Assembly (NCBI GenBank): GCA_035772785.1
Contig: JAOCPU010000048.1
Coordinates: forward strand, 232,099-296,098
Origin: Phlebiopsis flavidoalba
Taxonomy: Eukaryota > Basidiomycota > Agaricomycetes > Polyporales > Phanerochaetaceae
Length of the DNA: 64,000 nt
Direction of reading: 5' to 3'
Positions 12,008-24,339 of this stretch are shown one piece after another. Under the pieces are notes generated by a model. It saw only the letters and a program-made list of their open reading frames with translations, was not told the DNA's origin and made no database searches. Position 1 is the stretch's first letter, and each line of letters opens with the position of its first letter. The translations under genes were made by a program, and so were the position numbers.

Positions 12008-13843
12008 TGTAAGTTAGCTGCTACGAAGCTATGAATGTATTCTATCGAAAAAAAGATGAGTGACTTCGATACCGCTCGCCCACGAGAAAAGATTGCATGT
12101 ACACACACCTTTTCAAAACGGCTGACCCAGGCGTGCGGCGGGAGTGAATGAGATTAGCGTGCTGCTCGCTATACCGGGCACGAATGTCGTGACAGAAACG
12201 ATGCGCCCCGACTCAGCGAGGAACCGGCGAGTCAGCCGCCGCGCTAAGATGAGTCACCATCGTTATGCCGGACGGTGACAGCGAGTGACGGCTGTGATTG
12301 GCAGACCCTGGTGGCAAGAAAAAGGTCGAGGGTCACAATTCAGAGAGAAACGCTAGAGGTCAGGGCTGCGCTCACCAGCCGACTCGTCGCGTGTGCCTAG
12401 TCAAATATATCGTTGATCCCTCGCCGAGAACGCGTTCCTCTCCACCGCCTCTGCGCACCGGCGCGGGCAGGAGCGAGTCAGTCGATCGCCCCCGTCGGCG
12501 ACGTGACGGATCACATCAGCGCGAGCCGGACCGGCGGCAGGTCAGCCCAAGGTCAGCCGAACCGAACCGACTTGTGCTGCGCTGTGTATATCCCCGCCAT
12601 ACTTGACAGCGTGTTTGGACTGCTGACAATTTCCGTCAGGGACCTTGACTTGACTGGTAGATTTTGCCCGAATGCCTTTCTTCTCGTGGCTGACCACAGT
12701 CGCAGCTGCAAGCTCACGTCAGGTATCCCAGGACAGAACCTAGAACATGCTATTTCACGTCCATGTCATCCGGGGGTGCAGATTACTCGTAGCGATAACC
12801 TTGTCTTACCAGCCAGATCGTGCGCGTTGTTAGGCCAGATAGAGACAGCTCTGTCTGCGCACCCGAGGACGACCAACAGCGCCAGCGTGCTCCACGGTCG
12901 CAGCCGAGGAGCGTCAAGATAGCCCGCCGTCGCAAGGGGCGTTGGCGGCGCCGAGCGGTGGATATGTACAGTCAATTACCGGCCAATGAGACACCCCCAC
13001 CACTGATACACCAGCCTTTACATGACGAAATAAATATTTAAAATAACAAAAAATTTGTAATAGTATGAGGAATACACTGATCTTTCATGGTCTGAAAGCA
13101 CGATGTGCAACAGCAAAGGAGCTATGAGAAGCAAAGCCAAAAGGTGGGTTTTTCAAAATTTGGCAGAGACGCTTCGATTTTTTTGGGCTCTGCATGTTGC
13201 TTTCGGCTCATCTCGGAAACTTGGTATAATGATTTGAGACAGTACTAGGAAGTCATCCCGCTCATAGTGGTGTTGCTACTCCCTCATATCATGCATACCG
13301 GGCATCCGGATGGCAGGAGGTGAGGGTGTGGGTTGGGCGCCCTGACGAAGAGTGCGAGTAGAGGCGCTGGACGCTGAGTGCCATCAGGCCACGTTTTTGA
13401 TTGATCGAGCTGCCATATACGGGTGTATCATAGGGTGGTACACCCCTCTTTCCACATCATTTGTCCGGCATCGTTCTGGCAGAGTAGAAACATCTTCATT
13501 CCACCCTATTATATTTACAGAGGTACTGGACACACATCCCAATATTGCTATACAAAAATCTTCTCAAGCGGATGCCCACACGTTGCACGGCGCGGCGAGC
13601 TCAAAAATTGGGTGTATCAGTGGCCGGTGATTGACTGTATGGGTAGTACGACGGCGGGAGTACCATGTGCCTTGATGGCGGCATATGGAGGCCCACAGAT
13701 CTCCGCTACGTCTTGGTATGTTATGCGCCTGACAAGGAAGGCATGTTATTGTTAGCGGAGGGTTCCCAGCGTCGGACTGGCGACACTGTCTGGCGGGAGA
13801 TCGCAGCGTGCCTGTGCGTACGCTAGGACTGGCTGCGAGCTCG
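12008..13843. other. No gene recognised
   Basis: The longest frame (12413-12922, plus, 169 codons) has no recognisable motif and a mixed composition. A pair of AT-rich stretches around 13030-13060 and 13150-13190 looks intergenic. I see nothing definite. Confidence 0.35.
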
Positions 13844-16407
13844 CTAGTGGGGCTGAGCGCAGTCGTTTATCAGCGCACGTTGGACGTCCTTATGGCTGAA
13901 CGGGACTGATCTCGCGTTTCGCTCGGGAGCCTCCCGCGCTGGCACAAGAGCAGCAGCCTGGACGTCAAATGAGAGTGTTGGCGGCAGGTGTTTCAGCAAC
14001 GTTAGACAGGAATGGGCCGTTTTGAACCGTTTGGGGCGGCTGTGAGCACGCGATTGCATGTGCTACGCTTTCGTGCAGTCGGGCAGACAATAACGGGATG
14101 CATGTGAGCCGGTCAGTCCCAGTACGGGCGTGGGCTATTGTGAAGCCATTGTAACAGGCGCCGTCAGATTTGTAACGGGAAAGCTCTTCCGGTAGTCGCA
14201 GTGCGAGGGCCTCGTCGGTGGGGTCCATGAAGAGGTTTACCCTACGATGTTATTGCATATTACAAAGTTCTAGGCAGAGAATAGGCTGAAATCGTGTTTG
14301 ATGTTGGAAGAGTATTTCTGATGCAATTTTGTCGGACGACCGACCTGTGCGCCCTATTCTCAAGTATTGGTGACTTGGAGGCTAGTAGGCTGACGGTGAG
14401 GAGGTCCGGCGGGAGTACAGTACTGATAAAAGATGTTGTGAAGGGCTAGGGCATTTTCTGGGTCTTCCATTGGAGGAGACATCCACTTCCATTCTGACGA
14501 GGCGGAGCTGAAAGTTAATACACATGTCAATGTCTTCACGCGTGATCAGCAGTCAGCCAATAGACGTCTGACGAGACTTCGCCGTAGACATTGATGGAAA
14601 AAGCTGACGGCGGGAACCTCGCTGGCGTCAGCCCAATGAGAGATGGGATAATGAAATGTGCTTCCGAGCCTGAGCGCCGTTTGAGCAGACGTCGTCAGCC
14701 CAAGGCCAGTTGGTCCTAAGGATGATAACCGCAAGGTGCAGAGAAAAGGGAGACGAGGCCTTGATGAGCAAGTCGTCCGTGTTTTCGGCGGTTTTGATAG
14801 GCTGTGTCTTTACCAACGCGCCTCATGCCGGTGAACACACTTTGGGATACTATGGACACAGAAGCTGTCGGTTCGAGGCGAAGCTGGTTAAATCGTGGGC
14901 GTGGACGTTACGTTCACTTGTTTAGTGGTCAGTTTGCAACATAAGGCGGAGTGCTGGAGGTACGGCCAACGCTTTTCATTCTGTTGGCTGACATTTGTGT
15001 CGAAACGTTGACACCCATATGGAGCAGGTTATCCCGTGAGGCCAGTATTATGATCGACATACGTGCTCGTAGAATGAATAGAAGCTCCGGCTGAGGTGCT
15101 CCGGCCTAGAAACTAGCCTTGTATACGAAGGGCAAGGAAGAAGTCGTCGCCGAATATATGCGTCGCGGTTGAAGTTCGAAGAGGCGCAGCCTGAGGTACG
15201 AGGCGTTTTATCATGTGGCTGACGCGGTTAGCCCGCGCAAGACGTGTTCTCGACGCCAGGAGGCTGACCAAGCGGCTTGAAACCTCCCCTTTGCGAAAAA
15301 AAGGTCGTTTCTAGCCGATTTAGTCGTATGCTACCGGAGGGCTGACCGCGTTGGGTTGAAAACCTTGTGCAGGCGTTCCAAAAGCTTGCCCAAAGCCCGC
15401 GAGAGACGCCGATGGAACATATGCCGGAGTCACTGTTGACGAACTGTGAAGTTTCGGGCACGCGACGAAGGACGTAGCTTAGAGTGGGTTTGTGGCCTAA
15501 TTGAAGTACTCCTGCGAGAAAACGCTAGCCGTTTTCCGGTCATGGGCAGGTCTCAAAGCCTCGTCAGCTATACGCCAATCCGGCGTGGAGGGTTGCTAGT
15601 AGGGGAAAGGATGCTAGTTGTCGTCATAAGATAGGAGCGGGGCAGAGGCCGTGTTCAAGAGGTCAAGGTGGCTGACTCAGAGGCGGTGGGGCATGTCAGT
15701 GTATGTACAGTTTGTCTTCGGCGACTGCGGACCGCCAGAGCCAGACGATGGCGGGCACAAGTTTGCTGATCCTACGAGCGACAGGAACAAGGACGTAGAG
15801 TCACAGGTGCTGTTTGGCGTAAACAGGGTTTGGCTGACGATGACTGGCCACAGCGGCTCGCGAGAGATCCGTAGGGCGCCAAGGAGGAGAGCCAGTAGAA
15901 CAGGATAAGGGAGACGTACACGCTGAGGGAGCCGCCGCAGACGTCCTGAACGACGACGACGAGCCTAGTGTGGCGCAACCTCTAGCCTCCAGGTTCCCGT
16001 TCGAGGAGTCGAGTCTTCGATGGCGACATCTGACCTTGGGTGTGTAACAAACGGCGTTTTAGTGTTAAGCGGGCGAGGCTGGAGGGACGATGTGGCTGAG
16101 GGTGGTGGAGGAGGAAAGACGAGAAAGAGGGAAAAAGCTGCAGAGAGCTGGAGTTTTATGCCCGTTCGTCGAAGGCGGCGAACGAGGCGAGGCATGCAAA
16201 CATTGGTCAAACAAACACCAACAATTTCCCGGATCGGGAATGCCGCCGCTGCCGATCACCTTCCGCATTTGCCGCCGGGGCGGGAGCATCGTAGCCTCGT
16301 TCCGTAGCGATCACTCTGGTTGGAGCTGTTCCTGACACCACGTGTGGCAGCGGGGGCAATTGTTTGGCCAGGAAATCAGTCAGGTACTCAACTGGGAGAA
16401 ACGTCAC
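13844..16407 (-). other. Possible low-complexity minus-strand gene
   Basis: Unrecognised. On the minus strand several frames read as Gly/Gln/Pro/Ser-rich text, for example FGTPAQGFQPNAVSPPVAYD, GFKPLGQPPGVEN and RGQPSGSIRLNR between about 15200 and 15450. A frame starting at ATG 14228 (MDPTDEALALRLPEELSRY) looks like folded protein. The short word GTCAGCC (plus strand GGCTGAC) recurs at least nine times between 14380 and 15850 and mostly encodes the 'GQP' or 'SA' of these phrases. This could be one disordered regulatory protein with introns, but the exons cannot be joined with confidence. Confidence 0.25.
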
Positions 16408-16642
16408 TCACACCACGATTATTTCTGGAGTGAATCGCCTTGTGCAAGTCGGCTCACTTGATAGAGCAACGGCGAGCAGTTCCGAGGTATATCGACAGTA
16501 TTGAAAGCAATTTGACAACTTGTATACAACTGGGTATTAAACACATGTAAAAGCACAGAGCATGTTACACAAAAATACAATGGTTCCTGTTACCCAAATA
16601 GATAATCACCCCAGGCGGTCAACACAGATAGAAGCGCACCGT

Positions 16643-17867
16643 TCATAATTTCTTAATCTTCAACTCGAAGTACCCATCCTTCCACCTTTCGCAACCCCTT
16701 CTAGTCCAACCTTTTCCATCAGGAAATCTACACGCTTGACGCCTTTATTCCGCTCCTCAACGTTTTCGCCGCAACGCTGCGCCCATGCGAAAGCAATCGA
16801 ACTCGCGGGCGACTTGATCCATCTCGTTGTTGTAGTAGTCTTCCTGTGTAATCGATGTCATCATCGGCACAGCCCCATAAATCGCCTCAAACATCTCGTG
16901 CAGCGTCACGCCGACGGGGTTCTTCGTTCGCGCCTCGATGGTACCATGGAAAACTGGGGCTGTAGAGGATCATGACGGGGAGAGGCGGTTCGGCATGCGA
17001 ACCGACTGAGGTCCCAGCCGTTCACCGCGCGAGGCAGGTTCAACGAAAACGGACGTGATCCGGACTCTCTCGGAGGTCGAGAAACATGGTCGGAGCGGAA
17101 GAGGAATATCGTATGTATGGTGTTTAGGGGCGACTTTGGGAATACTCAGTGACCCTGTACATTGAATATCAGAAGCTGCATTATGGGGAACGTATTTGCC
17201 CACATACCTCGTCTTGCGGCGGATCTTGGTCTAGGTGAGAGTTTTGGAGTATCGATCCCAGCGCTGCACCAATCGCCGAAGTTTTTCGACATTGAGAAAT
17301 CCGACCTCCATTCCCGTGGGGGGGTCGTTTATCGGTCTCTCTGACAGGCCCTACAGCTCCCCCCTTCCATGACCTGACCCGAGAAAGATCACTTGATCCA
17401 GAGGACGGACTCGAGTTACCCCAGAAAATGGCGTACGCGAGCGTGTTGACGATTGTCGGGAGTACGCTCGTGATGGAGTTCATGGTGCCATACGCTTCGG
17501 GGTAGTCCATTCTCTGCTGCTCCCATCCTGGTGGCGGCTGCTGGGCTGGTTGCACGTTCACCCAGTCGTCATTGCCAGGCGCGACGCTCGTCACGCCGGT
17601 CGGAATGGGTAGTTTGCGTGACTGCTGGCGACGTGCCTGGCCTAAGCCCAGGCATTGGCTGCTGAGGAAACATGGGAGTGCGCAACCTGCTGCCGCTGCC
17701 CACGGAGCCGGGACGAAGCTCCCCATGCCGGAGGATACTGTCCAGCTGACTGGGGGCGGGAGCCATGCCCCAGTATCGGTCGGCGTCCCTGGAGCAGTGG
17801 ACCAGCCGGCATTGCTTGGATGAGAGGCGTACACAGGATCGACAAGCGGAGGCGGCTCGTCAGACAT
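16643..17867 (-). CDS. DUF6699-like protein
   Basis: A basidiomycete protein of unknown function that resembles the DUF6699 group. From ATG 17867 a Pro/Gly/Ser/Trp-rich N-terminus (MSDEPPPLVDPVYASHPSN and on) of about 130 residues is followed by a region with THTYDIPLPL-type strands. Near the C-terminus VGVTLHEMFEAIYGAVPMM and QEDYYNNEMDQVAREF match the typical 'GVT..D....IY' helix of the family. A final strand set, RVDFLMEKVGLEGV then YFELKIKKL, ends at TGA (16643-16645). This strand-helix-strand ending is what I know of the family. Introns are likely near 17120-17250, and several frame breaks are present. The family name is an inference from pattern; gene reality is more certain than the name. 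Confidence 0.55.
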
Positions 17868-18635
17868 GTCAAGGTGTAAAAGACGCAGCGGAGGTGTGGG
17901 GGACAGAAGGGCTATCAGGGGAGCGATAGAGAGGAAAGGAGTGCTCTTTAAATGACGAGATGCCTCGAGGCGGCGAAGTGGCGGTTAGAGGCCTTGAGGC
18001 ACGATGGGCGGAGAAGCGTAGGCAGTAAATCCGAGCTTCCGAATCTGGAACCTTGAAGGATTGCCGCAGTCACTTTGTTTTCCCCACCACATTGCACAGC
18101 CCACCCTTATGCGTCTCCAGTACACCACCGGCTTGTCCAAAGACGGCGCGCATCGGTAATGAAGGTGAGCTTAGATGCGATGTATTGGGACAGACACAAA
18201 CCACCCCAAGGACGGTGTGGGAAGGAGATTGCGCTAGGAGAGAGCGGTGTGAAACCGTGGGTGGTGAGTACCTGCGGGAGTACGAATATTGAGTGGGCCG
18301 TATAGACCCGGGACGAAGATTTGAATGTATATCTCAATTTCACGTATACTGACAGTCTGAAGGGATCCCTAGTGAACCATGGGAATATACAAGCTGTATG
18401 GAAGCTGAAGTTAGGGAATTCGTAGTGCACGCCCGCGACAGAGCGCGACGGTGCACGAGTCCGTCACAACTACGCGGGTAACCGCAGTTGTACCATGCTA
18501 TATCACGTTGCGTCACCCTCGTGATTCGTAGATTGTCTGAGCCTCGGGTTTGTGGTCACGAGTATATTCCACACTACCGACGTACGCTCTCTCGGCGGGC
18601 ACAAACAATGTATTAGTCATCTCTTTATATCTCAC
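17868..18635. other. Divergent intergenic region
   Basis: Lies between the start of the minus-strand DUF6699-like gene and the start of the plus-strand Lunapark gene, so it should hold both promoters. No clear gene is visible; short frames on both strands show no motif. Confidence 0.45.
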
Positions 18636-19927
18636 ATGGTTCTCGTTTGGAACTGGTTTCGTAAGGTATGCTCGCCACTACTTTGTAACAGTAACGAGTT
18701 CTAAACGTTTTGTACTCTCCTCAAGAGTCAGCCGGAAGGACTATGAGCAAGTGCTGCGCCTTGCTGGCCCTCGACATACAGAAACGGCAAGAACAGCTCC
18801 TCCGAGATACGTTCTTGAGGGAGCGTGAAGATCGACACTCCTTTTCTCTGTCGGTACGCAATCGCTCATGGGCCCCTCTACGTTAGTCTTTGGTACACTC
18901 GACGCTCGGTCGCGCACTCTGAGTGGCCATGCGCGCGTAACTCCCAAATTCGAGAGGTCTATCCAGGCGATCCCAGTCTTTATTGGTCCAGATTGTGTGC
19001 GTCTTCTATGCAATAGCTTCCTCTTCACTATCTACATGATGAAACTACACCAGAATACTATTTAGTGATTCGTCGTATCGTACAAATTTGGTACAAACGG
19101 AAAGGTGACCGTGAAGGTGATGGAGGCTCCTATGTTTTAGGTGTGACTTGTGCTGACAGCTACCTAGAGAAACCACTTGAGGTCAGCCTTGCGCAAGCTA
19201 GCAGAGAGAAAAAGAGTGGAAGAGGATTAAGAAGAAGACCAACTACGCGACAGCACTTCGCAATTTTACTTGAACACGCTACGATGAGACGGACTCTCCG
19301 CTCCGCCCGTAGAAAATCCTAGTGCTGGGTGTATTAGCAGTGTGACTCCGCAGAAAGGTCCCGTACCACAGCCACAGAAGAATAGTCACACCTGCATAGC
19401 CCACCAGCCGCGGAGCCCCGCCCCAAATCCCTCCAACACTACAAGCAGCAGTTTTGAATCGTACGTCATCTTCACAAAAATTGTCACTCGAACGTCTTCC
19501 CTTACGCTGGTATATCCAGCATCCCCACACCCCCGGCCACTCGCCTCCTCCGCAGAAAGAAGACGACAATGGCACGACCGGGTCGCCGTGGGGGATGTTA
19601 TTCTCGGCGACGACGAGACAATTACCGCCGACCTCTTCGCGTTACGCCTTGATCTGTCAGAAGTGCTTCGCCCATAATGGGACTAGTGAAGGAGAGCGAT
19701 TGAGGAGGAAACTCGTACGTTGCTTGTGTTATAGCCCCTATAAGTAAGCGCTCATTGCGGTCTCAGAATATTCTTGTCCGAAATGCGGCTATTTCAAATC
19801 CCTCGCCCCGAACGCTACGCCAAAGCTCGTCAAGGTGCGACGTACGTCAGTTTCTCCACCGTCGCCTCATCGTCGGGCCAGACCTTTGGCCTCCCCACCG
19901 CTTCGAGCAAGCCCGGTCAAACGCTGA
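18636..19927 (+). CDS. LNP1: Lunapark family ER protein (LNP1)
   Basis: An ER membrane protein that stabilises three-way junctions of the tubular ER network. The first exon starts at ATG 18636 (MVLVWNWFRK) and ends at a GTATGC donor. The next gives SRKDYEQVL and then LDIQKRQEQLLRDTFLRERE, the typical cytosolic coiled-coil start. Two hydrophobic segments flank a short loop (18850-19020; WAPLYVSLWY, then FERSIQAIPVFIGPDCV), followed by VIRRIVQIWYKRKG. A Pro/Ser-rich linker leads to the Lunapark zinc ribbon: RYALICQKCFAHNG at about 19640 gives the first CxxC. After a 50-nt intron YSCPKCGYFKSLAPNA at about 19775 gives the second. The intron thus splits the zinc ribbon. The stop used here is TGA 19925-19927. 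Frame breaks lie in both the membrane and linker parts. Confidence 0.85.
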
Positions 19928-21083
19928 GATGGGACGATTCTGGTGTGTGTGCACATTTTTGCTTACCAATGACGCATTAAGCAGGGAGCAAGGGCTGGGG
20001 ACGGCGGATGGCGACGGGTTGTAGGACACTGTTATCATCACTGAGCAGTGTTTTCAGTATGTATGTATTCATCAGGAGCTACGTCTACTGCCCTATGAAT
20101 ACCTGGCGTTAATGGACTTTCTTAGTGGACCTTCGTCCATTCACGATTAGTTACGCTTTACAATTGACAACGCTATAAACGCCGCGGGCACGAGGTGGTG
20201 CTTTGGAAGTGCCGAGGCGTTGGGAAATGCTGTACGTAGTAGAATTCAAGCGAACGATGGTCTGGGACGATCAACAACACGAAGAGCTGGCAAGTGCTCA
20301 TAAACATAACGTACTCACTACACGCATCCAATTAGCCAAGTCACCTGACAGTCAGCGCTATTTCCCAAGCTTTTACCTCCGAAAGAACCGGGTACATTCC
20401 TTGGCACAAAAACTTCGTGTGGCTGGAAAACCACAAGGTCCTGTTTCCAAACTTAGAGGGAACTGTGTATTGCGCCAGGTGCAAAACGTGGAGGTTGCGG
20501 TGTTACGCCGCAGTCAAAGTTAACCACTGGTCGTAGCTGGTGTAGCGTCACGGATTCTACATGAATTCAACAGCTCCACATTGACTATGGTTCTCATTCC
20601 TCGCAGTAATGACGAGCGATCATAACTCCGAGGTAAACGCCGCACCATCTCCCGTTGGCTTCGCGCCCCCTTCTCGCCCCGTCCGCCCAAATGGGGATCC
20701 AACATTCCACATAACTTTCGGATGCGAACTCTGGGCAGCGAGAGCCAATAGCACTACGCTCCGACCACACGGAACTCGCCCCTCGTGAGGATTGGAACTA
20801 GTTTTTAGCCTCGAATACCCATACAGTAACCTACCATGCAGATCAACCAATCCAAGACAGGTGCCCTGCAGACGACTGCTACTGCTTGGCGCATAGGCCA
20901 CCCTTGTCTTGCTACTAGCTCTAAGGGGTTACGGATAAATACTGGGAATCCTTCGCTCTTCACTCTCCATCACTCACTCCATCCACTCACTCTCAACATC
21001 TCCTCACCAGAAAGCAGCAGTTCTCAAACCACTCAGTCTCAGACAAGCCACAACATCCTTTCCACTTCTAACACTCACCGAAA
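19928..21083. other. Intergenic region with 5' region of the next gene
   Basis: A 106-codon frame at 20203-20523 has no family match. From about 20945 to 21075 the plus strand is rich in C and T (CTCACTCCATCCACTCACT-like), a frequent feature just upstream of fungal start codons, and an AT-rich GATAAATAC lies at 20933. I take the right part as promoter and leader of the enzyme gene at 21084. Confidence 0.4.
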
Positions 21084-22581
21084 ATGCTCCGGTCCTCGAT
21101 CGCTGTCGAGACCTCGAGCCCACCCGTGTCATCCCAACCATTCCCAATCGCTTGTTGTGCAGCTGCCTGAGCTTCTAGAGTCCTCGCCTCGCCGGACCTT
21201 TTGGCTTGCCCGACGCCTCAAAGGCGAGCTAGGCCGTGATCTCACTACAATGCTGAAAGCCCACCTCGACCCGAAGAACGTACCTAGTTGAGGGGCCCCC
21301 TCTCTCTGGACCCACCATGCCTACCCGCCTGCGCCAAATGCTAGCCAGGCCCGGCCAATGTGTGGTGCGGTAGCACTTTACACGAACTATTCCGGCGATC
21401 TATGAATCTCACTGTTGCTTCAAGTGTGCCCCTGGTTTTGGCGACGAGGTACATTCAGTGCTCGCTGCGCGCTCGAAGCCGGCCTTTTCAACTGCTCTGT
21501 ACGCAGAGCGTTAGCTACGCCTAAATTTACCACGCCTTCAGGGATCGCGAATGACACCTTGGCGATACTCGCAGACTGCGCCGCCACCACACCGAATCAG
21601 CGTCTCGGCCATGCACCCGAATTTTGGCCTATCACGTGTACCCTCAACGACTTCGTCGAAGCACCCCCCGCTCACTCGCACCATGCACGCTTCGCTCGAC
21701 CCCCCCCCCACAGCTCCCAGTCATTGGCCGATGCCGACCAACGGGTAGTGATAACTCCTTCATCTTTTTCTCAATCGGAGCTGACCCATCGGACAATAGC
21801 TTCGTGGCCCCGCCATGGTTTTGGGCGCGACCACCCCCCCGTCACCAAGTACATCCGCGCCGGTCTCGATTGCCTGCCACATTGAGGACCAAGTCCAGAC
21901 CAAGCGTTGCGGTCACTTGATGGGCAAGCAGCCGTTTGTTCTCCCGTGAGGAGTTCATCACCCGCATCCGCGCTTGCAGTCATCGCTCGCGACTCCGTTC
22001 CGGGAGGCTCGGACTTTGTGAGTATTGCGACGATCTGCGCGAAGGCCTAGCCGCTGACAGCGATAAAAATAGGTTGTCATCGGTCGCACGGACTCCGCTA
22101 AGGTGCTCGCATGGAGGAGGCGGTCATCCGTCTGAAGCTCGCTGCCGATGCCGGCGCTGACGTTTCTGCTTCATCGAGGGTGTCAAGGACCGCTGAGCTC
22201 CTCAAGGACCCGTTGCCGCCATTCTCTCGCGCCCCAAGTCCCGTCCTCGTCAACGTCATATCTCTGGGCGGTCTCACTCCCTCCTTCACTTGCCAGGAAG
22301 GCCGAAGACATGGGTGCCAAGATCATCAGTACGTTTTCTTTACTTCCGCATCCACATACAGATGATTGTGACCTCCACCAACAGTCTTCTGCCCTCGTGT
22401 CTTGCGTCGCTGGGCGGTTCACGGTATCCGCGCTGCCATGCGCTCGCTCAAGAAGACCGGCACCGACTGGACTTCGCCGCGCAGGGCATGGACCCGAAAG
22501 CATTCTTCGAAGTCATGGGCCTCAACGAGGTCGTCACTCTTGACGCGCGTGCAGGAGAGCAAAGCTTTCGAAGAGGTCTGA
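21084..22581 (+). CDS. Isocitrate lyase/PEP mutase family enzyme (oxaloacetase-like)
   Basis: An enzyme of the isocitrate lyase/phosphoenolpyruvate mutase TIM-barrel superfamily, which makes or breaks C-C or C-P bonds next to a carboxylate using Mg2+. From ATG 21084 a short leader is followed by TMPTRLRQMLARPGQCVV, SARCALEAG, a broken 'LDPTTPVIADAD' region (metal-binding acidic cluster, interrupted by a C10 run at 21700-21709), VTKYIRAGL, and then QTKRCGHLMGKQ at about 21898. This KRCGH is the catalytic-loop signature with the active cysteine. SREEFITRIRA, MEEAVIRLKLAADAGAD, PVLVNVIS, GGLTPSFTCQEA and QGMDPKAFFEVMGLNEVVTL follow, ending AFEEV and TGA 22579-22581. Length, about 350-400 residues, fits fungal oxaloacetate hydrolase and 2,3-dimethylmalate or methylisocitrate lyase-like members; sequence alone does not separate these activities. 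Confidence 0.82.
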
Positions 22582-23139
22582 GTCCGTCTATCTGCGCGCT
22601 CCTTCTTCTTCTCTTGGGCTTTGTGATACTAGATCTTCGCTGGCACTGTTATAATTAGATTACATTAGCTTACCATCTCCTGTACTATCCCTGTACCAGT
22701 GATACCTCTCAATCGTACATGTTCAGAAACCGTTCAAGTTTGCTATTTGTCTGATCAGCCCATGATGGTCCTACTCCATATTGTAAACATCTCGAGATGT
22801 GTAGAGGTAATCGCATTCAACGGGACCCCAGAATGGATCATTCTTATAAGGGGCCGGGCTCACCTGAGTGCTGGCTCGATATCTATACAGATCGCGAAGA
22901 TCGTGTACCATCGGCTACTTGTAAGTTGTTGCCCACTGAAGCAGAAAATCAAACATGTGCCAAGAGTAGTTGAAAATATGTTGAAATCCAAGAGTCTGTT
23001 AGACCTGGATTCCCAGCTCCTAGATATTTCAATTCCAATAGTTCCAAAGTGCGCAAGTGACGCTGAACCTGGGTGGGTGCCGGATGTACTAAAGAAAATG
23101 GAGCCAAAAGCAAAAAGTTATATACGTAACTATGCTTCG
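22582..23139. other. No gene recognised
   Basis: A 163-codon plus-strand frame (22699-23190) runs through this region and into the tRNA, so it is unlikely to be a gene. The run of A at 23113-23117 serves as Pol III terminator for the minus-strand tRNA. Confidence 0.45.
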
Positions 23140-23211
23140 TACACCGAACGGGAATCGAACCCGTGCCGCTTGCTTGGAAGGCAAGCATGATAACCACTTC
23201 ACCATCGGTGT
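23140..23211 (-). tRNA. tRNA-Gly (anticodon UCC), copy 1
   Basis: Read on the minus strand from 23211, the acceptor ACACCGA pairs perfectly with TCGGTGT. The D arm contains GTGAAGTGGTTATCAT. The anticodon stem CTTGC/GCAAG encloses the loop CTTCCAA, giving anticodon TCC. The T arm is ACGGG-TTCGATT-CCCGT with the standard B box GGTTCGATTCC, and the discriminator base is A. There is no intron and no encoded CCA. A TTTTT stretch about 24 bases downstream on the minus strand (plus 23113-23117) can terminate RNA polymerase III. Confidence 0.95.
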
Positions 23212-24266
23212 TTTTATTTTTCCTGTCTATCTTTGCCCTTCACTGTTTCAACCACTTCTATCTTTTTCAAAACGCACATCTACTGTATGATGATTTGGAA
23301 CACTTTGATGAAAAAGTCTGTGACTGCTTTTCTGCCGCTGTTTGAGTCCAGTCAGAAGTGACATTTATATACAGCAAACTCAATTAAGTACTACATACTC
23401 CAAACTCAACACGGCTACCAAATGTAGATGCAGGATCGCTTTACGGTTAAGAATAACCATTGTCAAGTATAGTGGTATAGATTAAGTACGCGGTGACGAG
23501 CACTGCATTGGCACTGCAGTGTAATGCGGTACCTAGTCGTTAGCTCTAAGTCACTGTTTAGTTTATTTACGAAAATGCCCAGAAATTAGCGTTAACTGTT
23601 TATAAACAGCGAAGTAAGCAGTTTCTACATCTGTATGAAACCTTCCACAGTATCAAACTGCTTGTAGGCACTTAATATCTGCAATGTACTAAGCTCAACA
23701 CGGAGCGATGAGCGAGGCGCAAACGATGGGCGTCTAATTATTATACCCAAGACGAGGAGGCGGCTGGAGGCGAGATCATCCATGCACGTCTTGCAATACC
23801 TCGCATAATTCAAGTAATAGCAATCATAGAGCAGGTAGCTTGCTATTTCCCGAGGGTCGTTTCCTGTAGAGTACTTACTCCTATACTAGTTCAGTGCATG
23901 GCGCTTAGTACCAGGCTGAGCGGGAAGTTGTCGCCCAGCCGTGCCTCCTCTCGTCATTTGCCTCGGGTATCACAATTGGGTGTCTCGAGCAGGCGTAAAT
24001 TGCGATACATGGCCAGCTGCCAATATAAATTCGCTACAGCCCTCTACGGGGGCCGATTTCTAGGACAAGAGCATATACTGTTGAGTGTACTGTCCATAAA
24101 GTGCTTACAACTGTTTACTGTTTATTTACAAAATTTCTGTAAACATGAACTCAACACTTGAGTCTTGGAGTTTTAATAAGCCCGTATTCAAAATTCAAAT
24201 GTCCATCCCAAAACTGTAAAGCTCACAAACGAAGTAGAAAAGATGGAGAATGCCCGATCACAGAAG
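23212..24266. other. AT-rich intergenic region between tRNA genes
   Basis: AT-rich, with short ORFs only. The phrase AACTCAACAC or a close variant recurs at about 23399, 23690 and 24147, and GTTTATTTAC occurs at about 23560 and 24120, so parts of this spacer may be old duplicates. No protein or RNA gene was recognised. Confidence 0.4.
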
Positions 24267-24339
24267 TACACCGAACGGGAATCGAACCCGTGCCGCTTGC
24301 TTGGAAGGCAAGCATGATAACCACTTCACCATCGGGTGT
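24267..24339 (-). tRNA. tRNA-Gly (anticodon UCC), copy 2 with one extra base
   Basis: Identical to copy 1 from the D arm through the 3' acceptor strand, with the same TCC anticodon and B box. The 5' acceptor strand reads ACACCCGA where copy 1 has ACACCGA, so one extra C bulges the acceptor stem. TTTT on the minus strand at 24237-24240 could terminate transcription. Either a sequencing indel (common in this window) or a slightly damaged gene copy. Same strand as copy 1, about 1.1 kb away. Confidence 0.85.

Noticed and set aside
20203..20523. Possible PSP1-type protein
   Set aside because: YVVEFK matches the first strand of that family, but nothing after it does.
22699..23190. 163-codon plus-strand ORF
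   Set aside because: It runs into the tRNA-Gly gene, ends inside it, and has no motif.
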